From assembly GCA_905207535.1 (NCBI GenBank), contig CAJLLX010000001.1, positions 1 through 64,000 of the forward strand: 64,000 bases of DNA. The letters are read 5' to 3'. The notes below the pieces were generated by a model. That model was not told where the DNA came from. It was given only the letters and a program-made list of their open reading frames with translations, and did not search any database. Position numbers and translations under genes: made by a program. The DNA comes from an uncultured Muribaculaceae bacterium. Lineage in GTDB: Bacteria > Bacteroidota > Bacteroidia > Bacteroidales > Muribaculaceae. Shown piece by piece: positions 16,357 to 25,267 of the stretch (the first letter of the stretch is position 1; every line of letters begins with the position of its first letter).

Positions 16357-17376
16357 TCAGTGAGCGTGAGCGAACTCGGAGAGGAAACGGCGGTCGTTCT
16401 CGGAGAAGAGGCGCAGGTCGTTGACGCGATATTTGAGGTTGGCGATGCGCTCTACACCCATGCCGAAAGCATAACCGGTGTAAACCTTTGAGTCTATGCC
16501 GCAGGCTTCGAGCACATTGGGGTCGACCATGCCGCAGCCGAGGATCTCGACCCATCCGGTGCCTTTGCAGAAGGCACAACCCTTGCCGCCGCAGATGTTG
16601 CAGCTGATATCCATTTCGGCCGAAGGCTCGGTGAAAGGGAAGTAGCTGGGGCGGAGGCGGATCTTGGTCTCGGGACCGAACATCTCGCTGGCAAAATAGA
16701 GCAGTGCCTGCTTGAGGTCGGCGAAAGATACGTTTTTGTCGACATACAGGCCTTCTACCTGATGGAAGAAGCAGTGGGCTCGTGCCGAGATGGCCTCGTT
16801 GCGGTACACGCGGCCAGGGCAGAGGATGCGAATCGGGGGCTTGGAGCGCTCCATGACGCGCGACTGCACGGACGAGGTGTGAGTGCGGAGGAGCACATCG
16901 GGGTTGCGCGTGATGAAGAATGTATCCTGCATGTCGCGTGCCGGATGGTCGGCGGCGAAATTGAGCGACGAGAATACATGCCAGTCGTCCTCGATTTCGG
17001 GGCCCTGCTCAACGGTGAAACCGAGGCGGCTGAAGATGGAAACGATCTCTTCGCGCACCAGCGAAAGCGGGTGACGGGTGCCGAGGCGCATGGGAGCTGC
17101 CGTGCGGGTGAGGTCGAGGTCGTCGGTGACGTCGTCGGCGAGCTCTACAGCCGTTTTCAGTTCGTTGATCTTGTCGGTAGCGGCCGTTTTCAGTTCGTTG
17201 ATGGCCATGCCGATCTCTTTTTTGCGGTCGGCGGGGACATTGCGGAAATCGGCCATGAGGGCGCTGATTTCGCCTTTTTTGCTGAGGTATTTAAGGCGCA
17301 GAGCCTCAACTTCTTCGGCATTGATAGCAGTAAGTGCCTCTACTTCGGCTCTGAGGGCATTTATCTTGTCTAACAT
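16357..17376 (-). CDS. pheS: Phenylalanine-tRNA ligase alpha subunit
   Basis: A 339-residue class II aminoacyl-tRNA synthetase subunit, working with PheT (not in the window). The N-terminal coiled coil (about 1-85, rich in Glu/Lys/Leu) binds tRNA. The catalytic domain shows motif 2 around GRVYRNEAISARAHCFFHQVEG and motif 3 in GMGVERIANLKYRVNDLR. The active-site stretch is GYAFGMG. Full length and intact. Its promoter lies at 17408-17439. Confidence 0.96.
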   Translation of the reverse strand: MLDKINALRAEVEALTAINAEEVEALRLKYLSKKGEISALMADFRNVPADRKKEIGMAINELKTAATDKINELKTAVELADDVTDDLDLTRTAAPMRLGTRHPLSLVREEIVSIFSRLGFTVEQGPEIEDDWHVFSSLNFAADHPARDMQDTFFITRNPDVLLRTHTSSVQSRVMERSKPPIRILCPGRVYRNEAISARAHCFFHQVEGLYVDKNVSFADLKQALLYFASEMFGPETKIRLRPSYFPFTEPSAEMDISCNICGGKGCAFCKGTGWVEILGCGMVDPNVLEACGIDSKVYTGYAFGMGVERIANLKYRVNDLRLFSENDRRFLSEFAHAH

Positions 17377-17407
17377 ATCTTCAATACACGATTGGGATTT
17401 ATTTGTG

Positions 17408-17439
17408 CAAAATTACAAAATAGTTTTTACTTACCCAAA
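17408..17439 (-). promoter_or_regulatory. Promoter of pheS
   Basis: Read on the minus strand, TTTG (17439-17436) is followed after exactly 20 bases by TAATTTTG (17415-17408), a full match to the Bacteroidetes -33/-7 pair. Transcription would start near 17400, about 25 bases before the pheS ATG. Confidence 0.65.
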
Positions 17440-17540
17440 GAGAAGATGATAGGAATTGGAAACTTTGGAAATGAGGTGGTTATACAACAAATTTAATGCA
17501 TATTTAAAATGGTGTGCAAAATTGTCGCCCAACATATTGG

Positions 17541-17548
17541 TAATTTTG
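17541..17548 (+). promoter_or_regulatory. -7 box ahead of the small unknown gene at 17591
   Basis: TAATTTTG matches TAnnTTTG. An ATTG 16 bases upstream could serve as a weak -33 element. It lies 43 bases before the ATG at 17591 and diverges from the pheS promoter. Confidence 0.4.
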
Positions 17549-17590
17549 CAGTGTAAGACAACAGAGCCACCTTCAAAACCTGTACAAGAT

Positions 17591-17971
17591 ATGATCTCTC
17601 TTAACTCCTGCAGCAACAACAACACGTACGGTGCATCAGCCATGTACGGCACGTTCAACTCATACAACCCTATCCCGACATCGGCCACCGGCCGCAATGG
17701 GAGGTGGGGAAATTCAACCCAATCCGAACAACAGTTTATTATCGAACCCTCCGATGTGGTGTTTGTGATCGCACGGCAGTTCCACACTATCCTGCTTGAG
17801 AAGCAACTGAGCGGACTGAGCAGCCTTAGCGAACTGGTAGCCGTGGTGGGCAGCTACATCGGGGAGGTCGCGGGGCTTGTGACACTGCAAATACGCAACC
17901 GCGACCGCGGATGCTCCATGCGCAAGGCGGTGAGATTTCGTCCGTCGATGCCGATGATGGGCATTGCATAG
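17591..17971 (+). CDS. Small protein of unknown function
   Basis: I do not recognise this protein of about 126 residues. The chosen ATG (MISLNSCSNNNTYG) follows a matching -7 box; the frame is open upstream to 17456, but that region is AT-rich non-coding DNA holding the promoters. The first 55 residues are rich in Asn, Ser, Thr, Gly and Tyr and likely disordered. The second half (IIEPSDVVFVIARQFHTILL to RNRDRGCSMRKAVRFRP) looks helical with a basic end. There is no signal peptide. It stands alone between divergent pheS and a convergent protease gene, with a strong terminator behind it. Confidence 0.55.
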   Translation: MISLNSCSNNNTYGASAMYGTFNSYNPIPTSATGRNGRWGNSTQSEQQFIIEPSDVVFVIARQFHTILLEKQLSGLSSLSELVAVVGSYIGEVAGLVTLQIRNRDRGCSMRKAVRFRPSMPMMGIA

Positions 17972-18037
17972 GAGTCAGTCTTTTCCGAACATTTTATCCG
18001 CCTGAGAGAGCGGATCTGTCTATTATCTGAAGCGAGC

Positions 18038-18077
18038 GAGCGCCGCGATTCCGATGTGATATCGGGATGCGGCGCTC
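18038..18077. terminator. Terminator hairpin between convergent genes
   Basis: GAGCGCCGC pairs with GCGGCGCTC. An inner stem ATTCCGAT/ATCGGGAT, with one G-T pair, extends it around a GTGAT loop. On the plus strand it is followed by ACGTATTTT. It would end the transcript of the small gene at 17591 and, read the other way, could stop the protease transcript after 18111. Confidence 0.65.
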
Positions 18078-18110
18078 ACGTATTTTAATGAAATGGGGGA
18101 GTGTGGCGGG

Positions 18111-21100
18111 TTATTTGCCGTCGATCTGGCGGAGGAGAGTCTCCACGGCAGTGCGGAGCTGTGTATCTTCGCCGGTGACGATGGTAGCGGGATCGTTGGC
18201 CACTTTCACATCAGGCTCGAGCTGTGTATTCTCGAGATAATTGCCCTCGGCAGTGCGGTAGCCGATGACCGGGATGCCGAATACCAGCGAGGGATCCTGC
18301 ATGGTGACCCAGTTGACCGAGGTCATGGTGCCCGGCACGGGCATGCCCACAACTTTGCCGATCTTCTGATGCTGATATACCCAGGGTGTGCCGTGGGCAT
18401 TGCTGTAGCAAGGTTCGGCCACGAGCATGATTGAGGGCTTGTTCCATCGGCGCGAGGGCATGTCGCAGACATCCTTGCCGCGGATGACCTGTGTGAGGTA
18501 TTTTTCACCCGAGAAGAGCACTTCGATATCCTCGTGCATGCGGCCGCCGCCGTTCCAGCGGATGTCGATCACCACGCCTTCGCAGTTGTTGTATTTACCC
18601 AGGAGGGCGTCGTACATCGGTCGATAGGAAGCATCGTCCATCGAGGGGATGTGCACATAGCCGAGGCGGCCGTTTGACCAGCGCTTGACATCCTCCTCGC
18701 GCTGGCGCACCCAGCGGTCGTAGAGGAGCGAATTGACAGAGGATGTCGGGAGCACTATCTCCTCCTTCTTTTCGCCGGCAGCAGTGGTGAAGGACACGAG
18801 CGTCTTCTTGCCTGCGAGATTGTTGAGGAGCTTGTCTACGGTGTTTTCCGAGTCGATCTCCTTGCCGTTGATGGCGGTGATTACAGCGCCCTTGGCGATA
18901 GCCGAGGTGGAGCGGTCGAATGGACCGTTGACAATCACTTCGTCGACTTTGAGGCCGGGACCGGTGTAAGCTACGTCGTAGAGAAGGCCGAGATTGGCTG
19001 TGTGGTCGGTGCCATAGCCGCGATAGTAGCGGCCACCGGTGTGGGAGACATTCAGTTCGCCGAGCAGCTCGCTGAGGAGTTCGGCAAAGTCGTGGTTATT
19101 GTTGATATGCGGCAGGAAGCGGCGGTAGGCGGCCGTCATAGCGGGCCAGTCGACTCCATGCAGATTCTTATTGTAGAAACGGGCAGCCTCTTCGACGGTG
19201 ACATAGTCGAACATGGCCTGACGCTCGGCGTCGAGATCCACCTCCTGGTTGGCTGAGGCGGTGATGGAGGTGAGTTTGTCGCTCTTGGGGTCGAGTTTCT
19301 GCATGCGCTGGCCGAAGACAAACATTTCATTGCCATCTTTGCTTGCCTGCAGCCCTACGCGCGAGTGGGAATTGATCTTCGATACCAGACGCGGCTCACG
19401 CTTGCGCAGCGACATCTTCCAGAGGTCGTAGCCATCTTCGAAGGCGCACATGTAGTAGAGATTTTCGCCGTCGGATGTGACGATAGCGTCGCTGAGGTTG
19501 GAGGAGTAGGGGGTGAGGCGCACGATGCGGCTGGCGATGTCGTCGAGCTCGACCGTGATGGGCTTCACGCCCTCATCTTTCTTGGCATCGTCGCCATCCT
19601 TGCTCTCAGAGTCAGCATCGGACGATTTCTTGCCCCTTTTATCCTTCTTATCCTTTTTATCCTTCTTGTCGGCATCGGATTTCTTCTCCTTATCGTCTTT
19701 TTTAGCCTCATCTTTTTTCTTTTTCTCGGCATCTTTGAGCAGAGCGTAGTCCTCCTCGGAGAGGCGGAATTTGTCGCGGGCCTCACGGTTGAGGAATACG
19801 ATCATGATGTCGTCCTGCGAGCCCCACGATGCCTGTGCGCGCATGCCGTAGCGCTCGGTAAAGAAGATGATGGCGTTGCCGTCGAGCACAAAGCGCGGAT
19901 TGCTGCAGAAGTATCCCGAATTGGTGATGTTGGTGATTTCGCCGGTCTCTACATTTACCAGAGCGATATCGGCATAGGGATCGCGCATCTCGGGCACCAG
20001 TTCGATAGCCAGCCAGCGGCTGTCGGGCGACCATACGGCCACCATGCCGTCGTCCTGACCGGGGTAAGTTTCACCTTTGGTGAGCTCGCGCGATTTTTTA
20101 GAGTCGAGATCCATCACCATGAGATGGTTGCGGTCCTTGACGTAAGCCATCTTTTTGCCATCGGGCGATACCACCGGGCGCGAATATTCGGTGGTGGGGT
20201 CGGTGACTGCGGATTTTTTTGCGACGTTGAACATTGGTTCTTCCTTAATGGCCGTAGCGTTGGGGAAATTGGGGTCGTCGTCGCGGCTCATTGTGGCGCG
20301 ATAGATATTTTTGTGACCCGAACGCTCGGAGGTGTAGTAGAGCGTGCGGTTGTCGGCTCCCCATGTGATATTGCCCTCGGCAGCCGGAGTGCGGGTGACC
20401 TGCACGGTGGTGGGATATTCCACCGAAGTGACGAAGATGTCGCCGCGGCTGACGAAAGCCACAGACTTGCCGTCGGGCGATGCTACCGGTTCTCCGGTGT
20501 TGACATTCATGCGGCCTATGCGAGGCTCGTCGTCGGTGACTACCTCCACACTGATCTTTTTGGGCTTATCCTTGGGTGAAGCCATGGTGTAGATCTCGCC
20601 GTCGTATGTGAAAGCCATCCGGCCATTGTTGGCGGCGGAGAGGAAGCGCACGGGGTGAGTGGCAAAGCGGGTGAGCTGAGTAGCCTTCGATGGGTCAGCG
20701 AGGGGGAAACTCCATACGTTGAAGGTGCCGCCGTTGCGCTCGCTGAGGATGTAGACCGTGGAGCCATCGGGGGAGAGGACAGGATTGCGGTCCTCGCCGG
20801 GGCGGTCGGTGAGATTGGTGTGTTTGCCCGTAGCGGGTTCGTAGATCCAGATGTCGCGTGTCACCGACGATGTGTGGTGCTTGCGCCATTCATCCTCAAA
20901 TCCTTTGACATCCTGATAGAGCATGCGGCCGTCGGCGGTAAAGGCCGGCATCTGCACCGGAGTGCCAAGCTCCTGACGGGGAGTGCCTCCGGCCACGGGT
21001 ATGGAATATAGCTCGGTCATGCGCGAGGTGGGGAACATGGCCGATGAAGCCGGATTCTGGATGGCGGCGGAGTAGAGCACGCTCTTGCCGTCGGGAGTGA

Positions 21101-21437
21101 AGGCCTCGGGATACTCTGTGGCAGAGTTGAAGGTGAGGCGCAGCGGAGTGCCTCCGTCGGCGCTGACGATAAAGATGTCGGGGTTGCCGAAACGGTCGGA
21201 TGCGAAGGCTATGCTCTTGCCGTCGGGGCTCCATACCGGTTTTTCCTCATAGGAATCGCGGGAGGTGATGCGGGTGGCGATGCCACCCGCAGCGGGGACG
21301 GTGAAGATGTCGCCTTTGTATTCAAAAGCGATGCGCGAGCCGTCGGGAGAGATGCGCACATCTCTGAGCCACAGCGCTTCGGCTGCGCCGGCCGTAGAAG
21401 CGGCAGCGAGCAGGAGAAGTGAAACGGGTATCTTCAT
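18111..21437 (-). CDS. Tricorn-like S41 protease
   Basis: An exported protease of 1108 residues, related to tricorn, which degrades peptides released by other proteases. Its signal peptide is MKIPVSLLLLAAASTAGA. The N-terminal half carries WD/PD40-type beta-propeller repeats (VRISPDGSRIAF, PVWSPDGKSIAF and similar). A PDZ-like domain includes GAVITAINGKEI. The C-terminal S41 core shows IDIRWNGGGRMHED and the nucleophile region EPCYSNAHGTPW, followed by GMPVPGTMTSV. A linker of about 50 residues in the middle (about 560-615) is almost all Lys and Asp, an unusual low-complexity stretch. It lies 117 bases downstream of the barrel gene at 21555 and may be expressed on its own. Confidence 0.9.
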   Translation of the reverse strand: MKIPVSLLLLAAASTAGAAEALWLRDVRISPDGSRIAFEYKGDIFTVPAAGGIATRITSRDSYEEKPVWSPDGKSIAFASDRFGNPDIFIVSADGGTPLRLTFNSATEYPEAFTPDGKSVLYSAAIQNPASSAMFPTSRMTELYSIPVAGGTPRQELGTPVQMPAFTADGRMLYQDVKGFEDEWRKHHTSSVTRDIWIYEPATGKHTNLTDRPGEDRNPVLSPDGSTVYILSERNGGTFNVWSFPLADPSKATQLTRFATHPVRFLSAANNGRMAFTYDGEIYTMASPKDKPKKISVEVVTDDEPRIGRMNVNTGEPVASPDGKSVAFVSRGDIFVTSVEYPTTVQVTRTPAAEGNITWGADNRTLYYTSERSGHKNIYRATMSRDDDPNFPNATAIKEEPMFNVAKKSAVTDPTTEYSRPVVSPDGKKMAYVKDRNHLMVMDLDSKKSRELTKGETYPGQDDGMVAVWSPDSRWLAIELVPEMRDPYADIALVNVETGEITNITNSGYFCSNPRFVLDGNAIIFFTERYGMRAQASWGSQDDIMIVFLNREARDKFRLSEEDYALLKDAEKKKKDEAKKDDKEKKSDADKKDKKDKKDKRGKKSSDADSESKDGDDAKKDEGVKPITVELDDIASRIVRLTPYSSNLSDAIVTSDGENLYYMCAFEDGYDLWKMSLRKREPRLVSKINSHSRVGLQASKDGNEMFVFGQRMQKLDPKSDKLTSITASANQEVDLDAERQAMFDYVTVEEAARFYNKNLHGVDWPAMTAAYRRFLPHINNNHDFAELLSELLGELNVSHTGGRYYRGYGTDHTANLGLLYDVAYTGPGLKVDEVIVNGPFDRSTSAIAKGAVITAINGKEIDSENTVDKLLNNLAGKKTLVSFTTAAGEKKEEIVLPTSSVNSLLYDRWVRQREEDVKRWSNGRLGYVHIPSMDDASYRPMYDALLGKYNNCEGVVIDIRWNGGGRMHEDIEVLFSGEKYLTQVIRGKDVCDMPSRRWNKPSIMLVAEPCYSNAHGTPWVYQHQKIGKVVGMPVPGTMTSVNWVTMQDPSLVFGIPVIGYRTAEGNYLENTQLEPDVKVANDPATIVTGEDTQLRTAVETLLRQIDGK

Positions 21438-21554
21438 GATGATAATGATATGATAGCTTGAAATGTAAATCGGTAGTGATATCGCCGTGTCTGCAACTCC
21501 CGCAAGACGCCGGAAGACTGCAAACGAGCGCTGTAGGCCCTCGATGAGAGGGCT

Positions 21555-22247
21555 TTACTTGATGCGGAACATGTATCCGAGAGTGACGAGGATGCTCGAT
21601 CCGCGCGACGATGAGAAGTAGTCTTTCTTGGCTGAGGGGAAGATGTTGCCCAGGCCGTAATAGTAGCGGCCTTCGAGCATGAGGGAGTGGCGCTTGCGGA
21701 TGACAAACTCCACGCCGGCACCGGCGGTGATGCCGTAGTCAAACTTGTTGGTGATTTCCATCTTCATCTGCTCCACATGGCGGTTGTCGTCGGGAAAACC
21801 TTCCACACCGGAGGGATTGTGATAGTCGAAATTGGAGTCGATCTTATTTGAGATCATATAACCGATCTCGGGGCCGAGATTGATGAAACATTTCACCACT
21901 CTCGAGCCGAAGAAGATGTGGGTGAGCACCGGGAGCTCCACGTAGGTGGTGCGGTGGGAGTAGGTGAGTGGTGTGCCCGAAAAATCCTCGGCCCATCCGC
22001 GCTGCTCGAGGTTGAGCTCGGCCACAAGGCCTACATGGCGCTCCTCGGCGTAACGGAAAGCGACGCCAAACTGCATGCCGCTGAGCATGCGGTCTTTGAT
22101 GGAAGGAAAGAAGGAGACGGTCGACATGGACATGCCGCCGTGTACGCCGACATGCACATGAGGCACATAATGGCGCTGAGCCATGGTCGATGGGGCGCTG
22201 CAAAGGGCTATGACGGGGAGAATGGATAGAAGAATCCTCAGCATCAT
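21555..22247 (-). CDS. PorT-like outer-membrane beta-barrel protein
   Basis: About 230 residues. The chosen start gives a good signal peptide (MMLRILLSILPVIALCS, cleavage near STMAQ). An in-frame ATG at 22304 would add 19 polar residues and overlap the upstream gene by 13 bases. The mature part is a small eight-stranded barrel (VGVHGGMSMSTVSFFPS near the start, SILVTLGYMFRIK at the end) of the outer-membrane porin/PorT-like family common in Bacteroidetes. Coupling to the upstream LysM gene suggests a shared envelope role. No ligand is evident. Confidence 0.8.
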   Translation of the reverse strand: MMLRILLSILPVIALCSAPSTMAQRHYVPHVHVGVHGGMSMSTVSFFPSIKDRMLSGMQFGVAFRYAEERHVGLVAELNLEQRGWAEDFSGTPLTYSHRTTYVELPVLTHIFFGSRVVKCFINLGPEIGYMISNKIDSNFDYHNPSGVEGFPDDNRHVEQMKMEITNKFDYGITAGAGVEFVIRKRHSLMLEGRYYYGLGNIFPSAKKDYFSSSRGSSILVTLGYMFRIK

Positions 22248-22291
22248 GCCCGGGCGGCGGCGCGCCGTAGCGCAAGAGGCGGAGCTACGAA

Positions 22292-24253
22292 TCACTTTGT
22301 CCATTCCACCACACCTCCGGGATGATAGTTGATGAAATAAAGGGCTTCGTTGACCAGTCCGCCGTTGTCGGCCGGTTCGTCGGAAGCATCACCGGTGCCG
22401 GTGGCGCCGCTCCAGCCGAGCTGCCAGTGGCTCTGCACGCCGTCGAACGAAGGAGGGAAGACGCCTGTCTCCTCCTTCTCGCGGAGTCCCTTGACGATAA
22501 AGTTGGCCACATCGTAGCCGAGTACCCCCTGTGCGGGGACGGCATCGGACATATCGTTGCCATATAGCTCCTTGAAGCGCTCCTTGAGGCGGCGGGTCTC
22601 GGGATTGCTGTCGGTGGCGAGAAAACGCGAGTAGATGGTGGCGTCGAGAGCGCAAATTTCATCGAAATTGTCGCCGCGGAAGGTGATCCACTCGGGATAG
22701 CCGAAGACGGTGACATTTGCGGGATTTTCAGCCTTTTCGCGAAGGTCGGTCAGGGCGTTGACAAACTTGCCGAACTCGGTTTTGGAGCCGGAAACGGGCA
22801 CGAAGACGAGCGGAGTCGCCGACGGGTCGATCCCCTCGAGGTCGGAGCTGCTCAGTGAAGTGTGGAAAGTGATTTCGCTAAAGTCGCGGCCTTCCTGCTC
22901 GAGGCGCTTTTTCAGCTCGCCGGTGAAGGTCTCCTTGTCGGCCATCCCTTCGGATCGGCTGATGAATACAGGCGTGTATCCGGCATATTTGTCGATGAAC
23001 ATGTCGATGGCACGCCGGTACATAAAGTCGTGAGGTATGTTGGTCTGAATGAGATTGCGGTGCTGGCGGTAGCTGTCGTCCTTTACGGCGAAGATGTTGA
23101 GCACCGGCACATCGGCGCCCACTCCGTCGACAATCATGGCGAGCTGGTCGGACGACTCAGGCCCCACGATGAGATCCATCTCCTGGATTTCCGGGCGTCC
23201 CATCAGCGCACCCACGGTGTCGGCCGAGGCCGCGGTGTCGAAGAAATGAAACCTTACCGGAGCCTCGTTTTCGTCGGTCTCGGTCATCTCACCGGCGGCC
23301 ATCAGCATACCTCGGAAAAACTCGGTGTAGAGCTGTGTGGTGCGGCTCATCTCAGGCTCGGAGAGCATAAATGGGAGGATGACGGCCACATCGAGGGGCT
23401 CGGCCATCTCTACCGGAGTAGCAACCGCATCTTGCAACTCTTCGACAGCCTCTTCGGCGGCCTCGTTGCGCACTGTAGCAGCCAGAGTGTCGTCGGCATC
23501 GGCCTCACCTATTGTCTCGGCAAGTACACCTGAAGCAGTGGCGGGGGTAACAACGGGAGCAGCAGCGGTATTTTCAGCCAATGACGAGCCGTAGTCGGCC
23601 GCAGTGGCTCCGGTGGGCACATTGATTGTCTGTCCCGACTGATATTTGAGCGGATCGAGCGTGGGGTTGGCCTCAAGGAGCGCTTCGAGGGGTATGCCGT
23701 AGGAATTGGCGATGCCATAGAGCGTCTCACCCTTCTTGATCTCATGGCTCACCATGCCGGAGGCCGACGCGGTGGCACCGGCGGGGTAAGCCTCGCTATC
23801 GTCGGCGACTATGCGGAGTGTGTCGCCCACACGGATGCCGTCAGCAGCCTGGGGATTGAGCGACGCGAGATAGTCGGGCGACATGCCATACTTGCGAGCG
23901 ATGCCGTAGAGCGTCTCGCCGCGCTGCACCACGTGGGTGGTCACCCCGGCGGCATTGGCGTAGACCGCAGGCCGGTTGCCGGCCTCGTTGGCGAAATCGG
24001 CAGCCGGAAAGAAGAGTCGCATGCGGGGTTTGAGGCCGTCGGCGGCTGAAGGATTGTATTGCACTAACTGCTCGCGCGTTATGCCGAGCTTTTTGGCAAC
24101 CTGATAAATGCTTTCGCGGGGCTGCACATCATAGTAATGGCATTTCTGCCCTTTGACAGAGATCAGAGGGAGGTCGCTGACCGCAGCATCAGCCGTGAGT
24201 GACGCTCCTGCAAAGCAAAGTCCGAGGAGAGCCGCCGATATGTACTTATTCAT
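22292..24253 (-). CDS. LysM protein fused to a periplasmic-binding fold
   Basis: A 653-residue exported protein (signal MNKYISAALLGLCFAGASL, cleavage near TADA). Three LysM peptidoglycan-binding modules follow at about 38-82, 104-148 and 168-212, the last two with the repeated phrase GETLYGIA. An Ala/Glu/Asp-rich linker (about 215-285) leads to a C-terminal domain of about 360 residues starting LDVAVILPFMLS. It has the Rossmann-like strands of type I periplasmic-binding proteins of the branched-chain amino-acid receptor kind. It would sit bound to the cell wall with a sensor or scaffold domain. An upstream hairpin and promoter are listed separately. Confidence 0.88.
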   Translation of the reverse strand: MNKYISAALLGLCFAGASLTADAAVSDLPLISVKGQKCHYYDVQPRESIYQVAKKLGITREQLVQYNPSAADGLKPRMRLFFPAADFANEAGNRPAVYANAAGVTTHVVQRGETLYGIARKYGMSPDYLASLNPQAADGIRVGDTLRIVADDSEAYPAGATASASGMVSHEIKKGETLYGIANSYGIPLEALLEANPTLDPLKYQSGQTINVPTGATAADYGSSLAENTAAAPVVTPATASGVLAETIGEADADDTLAATVRNEAAEEAVEELQDAVATPVEMAEPLDVAVILPFMLSEPEMSRTTQLYTEFFRGMLMAAGEMTETDENEAPVRFHFFDTAASADTVGALMGRPEIQEMDLIVGPESSDQLAMIVDGVGADVPVLNIFAVKDDSYRQHRNLIQTNIPHDFMYRRAIDMFIDKYAGYTPVFISRSEGMADKETFTGELKKRLEQEGRDFSEITFHTSLSSSDLEGIDPSATPLVFVPVSGSKTEFGKFVNALTDLREKAENPANVTVFGYPEWITFRGDNFDEICALDATIYSRFLATDSNPETRRLKERFKELYGNDMSDAVPAQGVLGYDVANFIVKGLREKEETGVFPPSFDGVQSHWQLGWSGATGTGDASDEPADNGGLVNEALYFINYHPGGVVEWTK

Positions 24254-24281
24254 AAGTAACTTGTCAAAATAGTCTTAATCT

Positions 24282-24301
24282 GCACTTCTTTTCAGAAGTG
24301 C
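24282..24301 (-). promoter_or_regulatory. Hairpin in the leader of the LysM gene
   Basis: GCACTTC and GAAGTGC form a perfect 7-bp stem with a 6-base loop, located between the proposed promoter and the LysM gene start (29 bases from the ATG). It may affect mRNA stability; no known riboswitch pattern is seen. Confidence 0.3.
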
Positions 24302-24318
24302 CCGGTCTTTTCAAAAAG

Positions 24319-24350
24319 CAAAGTTACTCCTTTTCGCTCTAATTAGCAAT
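24319..24350 (-). promoter_or_regulatory. Promoter of the LysM gene
   Basis: On the minus strand ATTG (24350-24347) is followed after 20 bases by TAACTTTG (24326-24319). This fits the Bacteroidetes -33/-7 consensus with one change in the -33 box. The predicted leader is about 55-60 bases long. Confidence 0.5.
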
Positions 24351-24361
24351 AGCGACCCGCA

Positions 24362-24817
24362 TTAATCGCCGATAATGCTGAGGAGCTGGGCAGCAGCATT
24401 TTTGGTATCGACTTTGCGGATTATGTGGGTGACGGTGTGGGAAGCGTCGGTGACAAAGGTGGTGCGCACAGTGCCCATGTACTCTCTGCCGGCCATGCGC
24501 TTCTTCTGCCATACGCCGAAAGCCTGATTGACAGATGTATCCTCATCGCTCAGGAGCATAAAGGGAAGCGAAAACTTGTCGGCGAACTTCACATGGCTCG
24601 CGGGGGAATCCTTGCTGTTGCCGATGACGGTAAAGCCTTTGGATACAAGACTTTGGTATCCGTCACGGATCGAGCACGCCTCGGCGGTGCACCCCGGAGT
24701 GTTGTCTTTGGGGTAGAAGTAGATGATCAGAGGCTTGCCGGCAAACATGTCGGAAGTGATGCGGCGCCCTTCGGCATCGGTGCCGAGGTATTCGGGAATT
24801 TTATCACCAATTTCCAT
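24362..24817 (-). CDS. bcp: Thiol peroxidase of the Bcp/PrxQ type
   Basis: A 151-residue cytoplasmic peroxiredoxin that reduces hydrogen peroxide and lipid hydroperoxides using thioredoxin. The active site reads YPKDNTPGCTAEACSIRDGY, with the peroxidatic cysteine in GCT and the resolving cysteine five residues on in EACS, as in Bcp. Normal length, intact. It lies upstream of the LysM gene on the same strand, but the LysM promoter and hairpin lie between them. Confidence 0.95.
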   Translation of the reverse strand: MEIGDKIPEYLGTDAEGRRITSDMFAGKPLIIYFYPKDNTPGCTAEACSIRDGYQSLVSKGFTVIGNSKDSPASHVKFADKFSLPFMLLSDEDTSVNQAFGVWQKKRMAGREYMGTVRTTFVTDASHTVTHIIRKVDTKNAAAQLLSIIGD

Positions 24818-24894
24818 GATGTCTGAGTTTTAAAAAAATCCCCTCGGCATCCGGTGGAGGGATGATGAAGGGGATTGGTTTATTGTGAAATAAG

Positions 24895-24976
24895 TGCGCA
24901 GGGGGGGACTCGAACCCCCACGACCGAAGTCACCAGATCCTAAGTCTGGCGCGGCTACCAATTACGCCACTTGCGC
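24895..24976 (-). tRNA. tRNA-Leu (anticodon UAG)
   Basis: An 82-base cloverleaf read on the minus strand. The acceptor GCGCAAG pairs with CCTGCGC (one A-C mismatch), followed by discriminator A. The anticodon stem CCAGA/TCTGG encloses the loop CTTAGGA with anticodon TAG at 24942-24940. The long variable arm (about TGACTTCGGTCGTG) is the class II type expected for leucine, and the T arm is GGGGG-TTCGAGT-CCCCC. CCA is not encoded. Confidence 0.93.
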
Positions 24977-25019
24977 ATGATCGTGCGACGGAGAGAAGCG
25001 CTTCTCCCCTCCTGTGATG

Positions 25020-25027
25020 CAAAGTTA
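25020..25027 (-). promoter_or_regulatory. -7 box of the tRNA-Leu gene
   Basis: TAACTTTG on the minus strand fits TAnnTTTG, about 44 bases upstream of the mature tRNA end. A 14-base palindrome (24993-25006, GAGAAGCG/CTTCTC) lies between them and could fold in the tRNA precursor. No clear -33 box. Confidence 0.35.
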
Positions 25028-25177
25028 AGCATAAAATTTGATTTGGGAAAGGATGCAGCGCCATTTTTGCACGATATGGCACGATATGGCGGAGGAATGG
25101 GCGGAAATTCAGGCCCAAAAGTGAAAATCTAAATAAGAGATTGGGGGTGAAATGCTAAATAAGGGGGAAGGCGGGGG

Positions 25178-25209
25178 CCTTCGGACTTCGTCCTCAGCAC
25201 GGTGTTGTG
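25178..25209 (-). repeat. Dispersed structured repeat, copy 1
   Basis: This 32-base element (CCTTCGGACTTCGTCCTCAG...) matches a second copy at 30869-30900 at 29 of 32 positions. It can fold into two small hairpins (GGAC-TTC-GTCC and CAGCAC/GTGTTG with wobble). It lies downstream of the minus-strand gene ending at 25268 and is followed by a G-rich stretch. The strand is arbitrary. Confidence 0.6.
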
Positions 25210-25267
25210 GATGGGGACTTTGGGGCGGAGAGAGGCCGGGGATTTTTGGAGAGATGGAAGGGGGGCG

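Noticed and set aside
19365..20579. 404-codon open frame antisense to the tricorn-like protease
   Set aside because: Part of its hydrophobic look is the complement of the Lys-Asp block; no start signal or domain.
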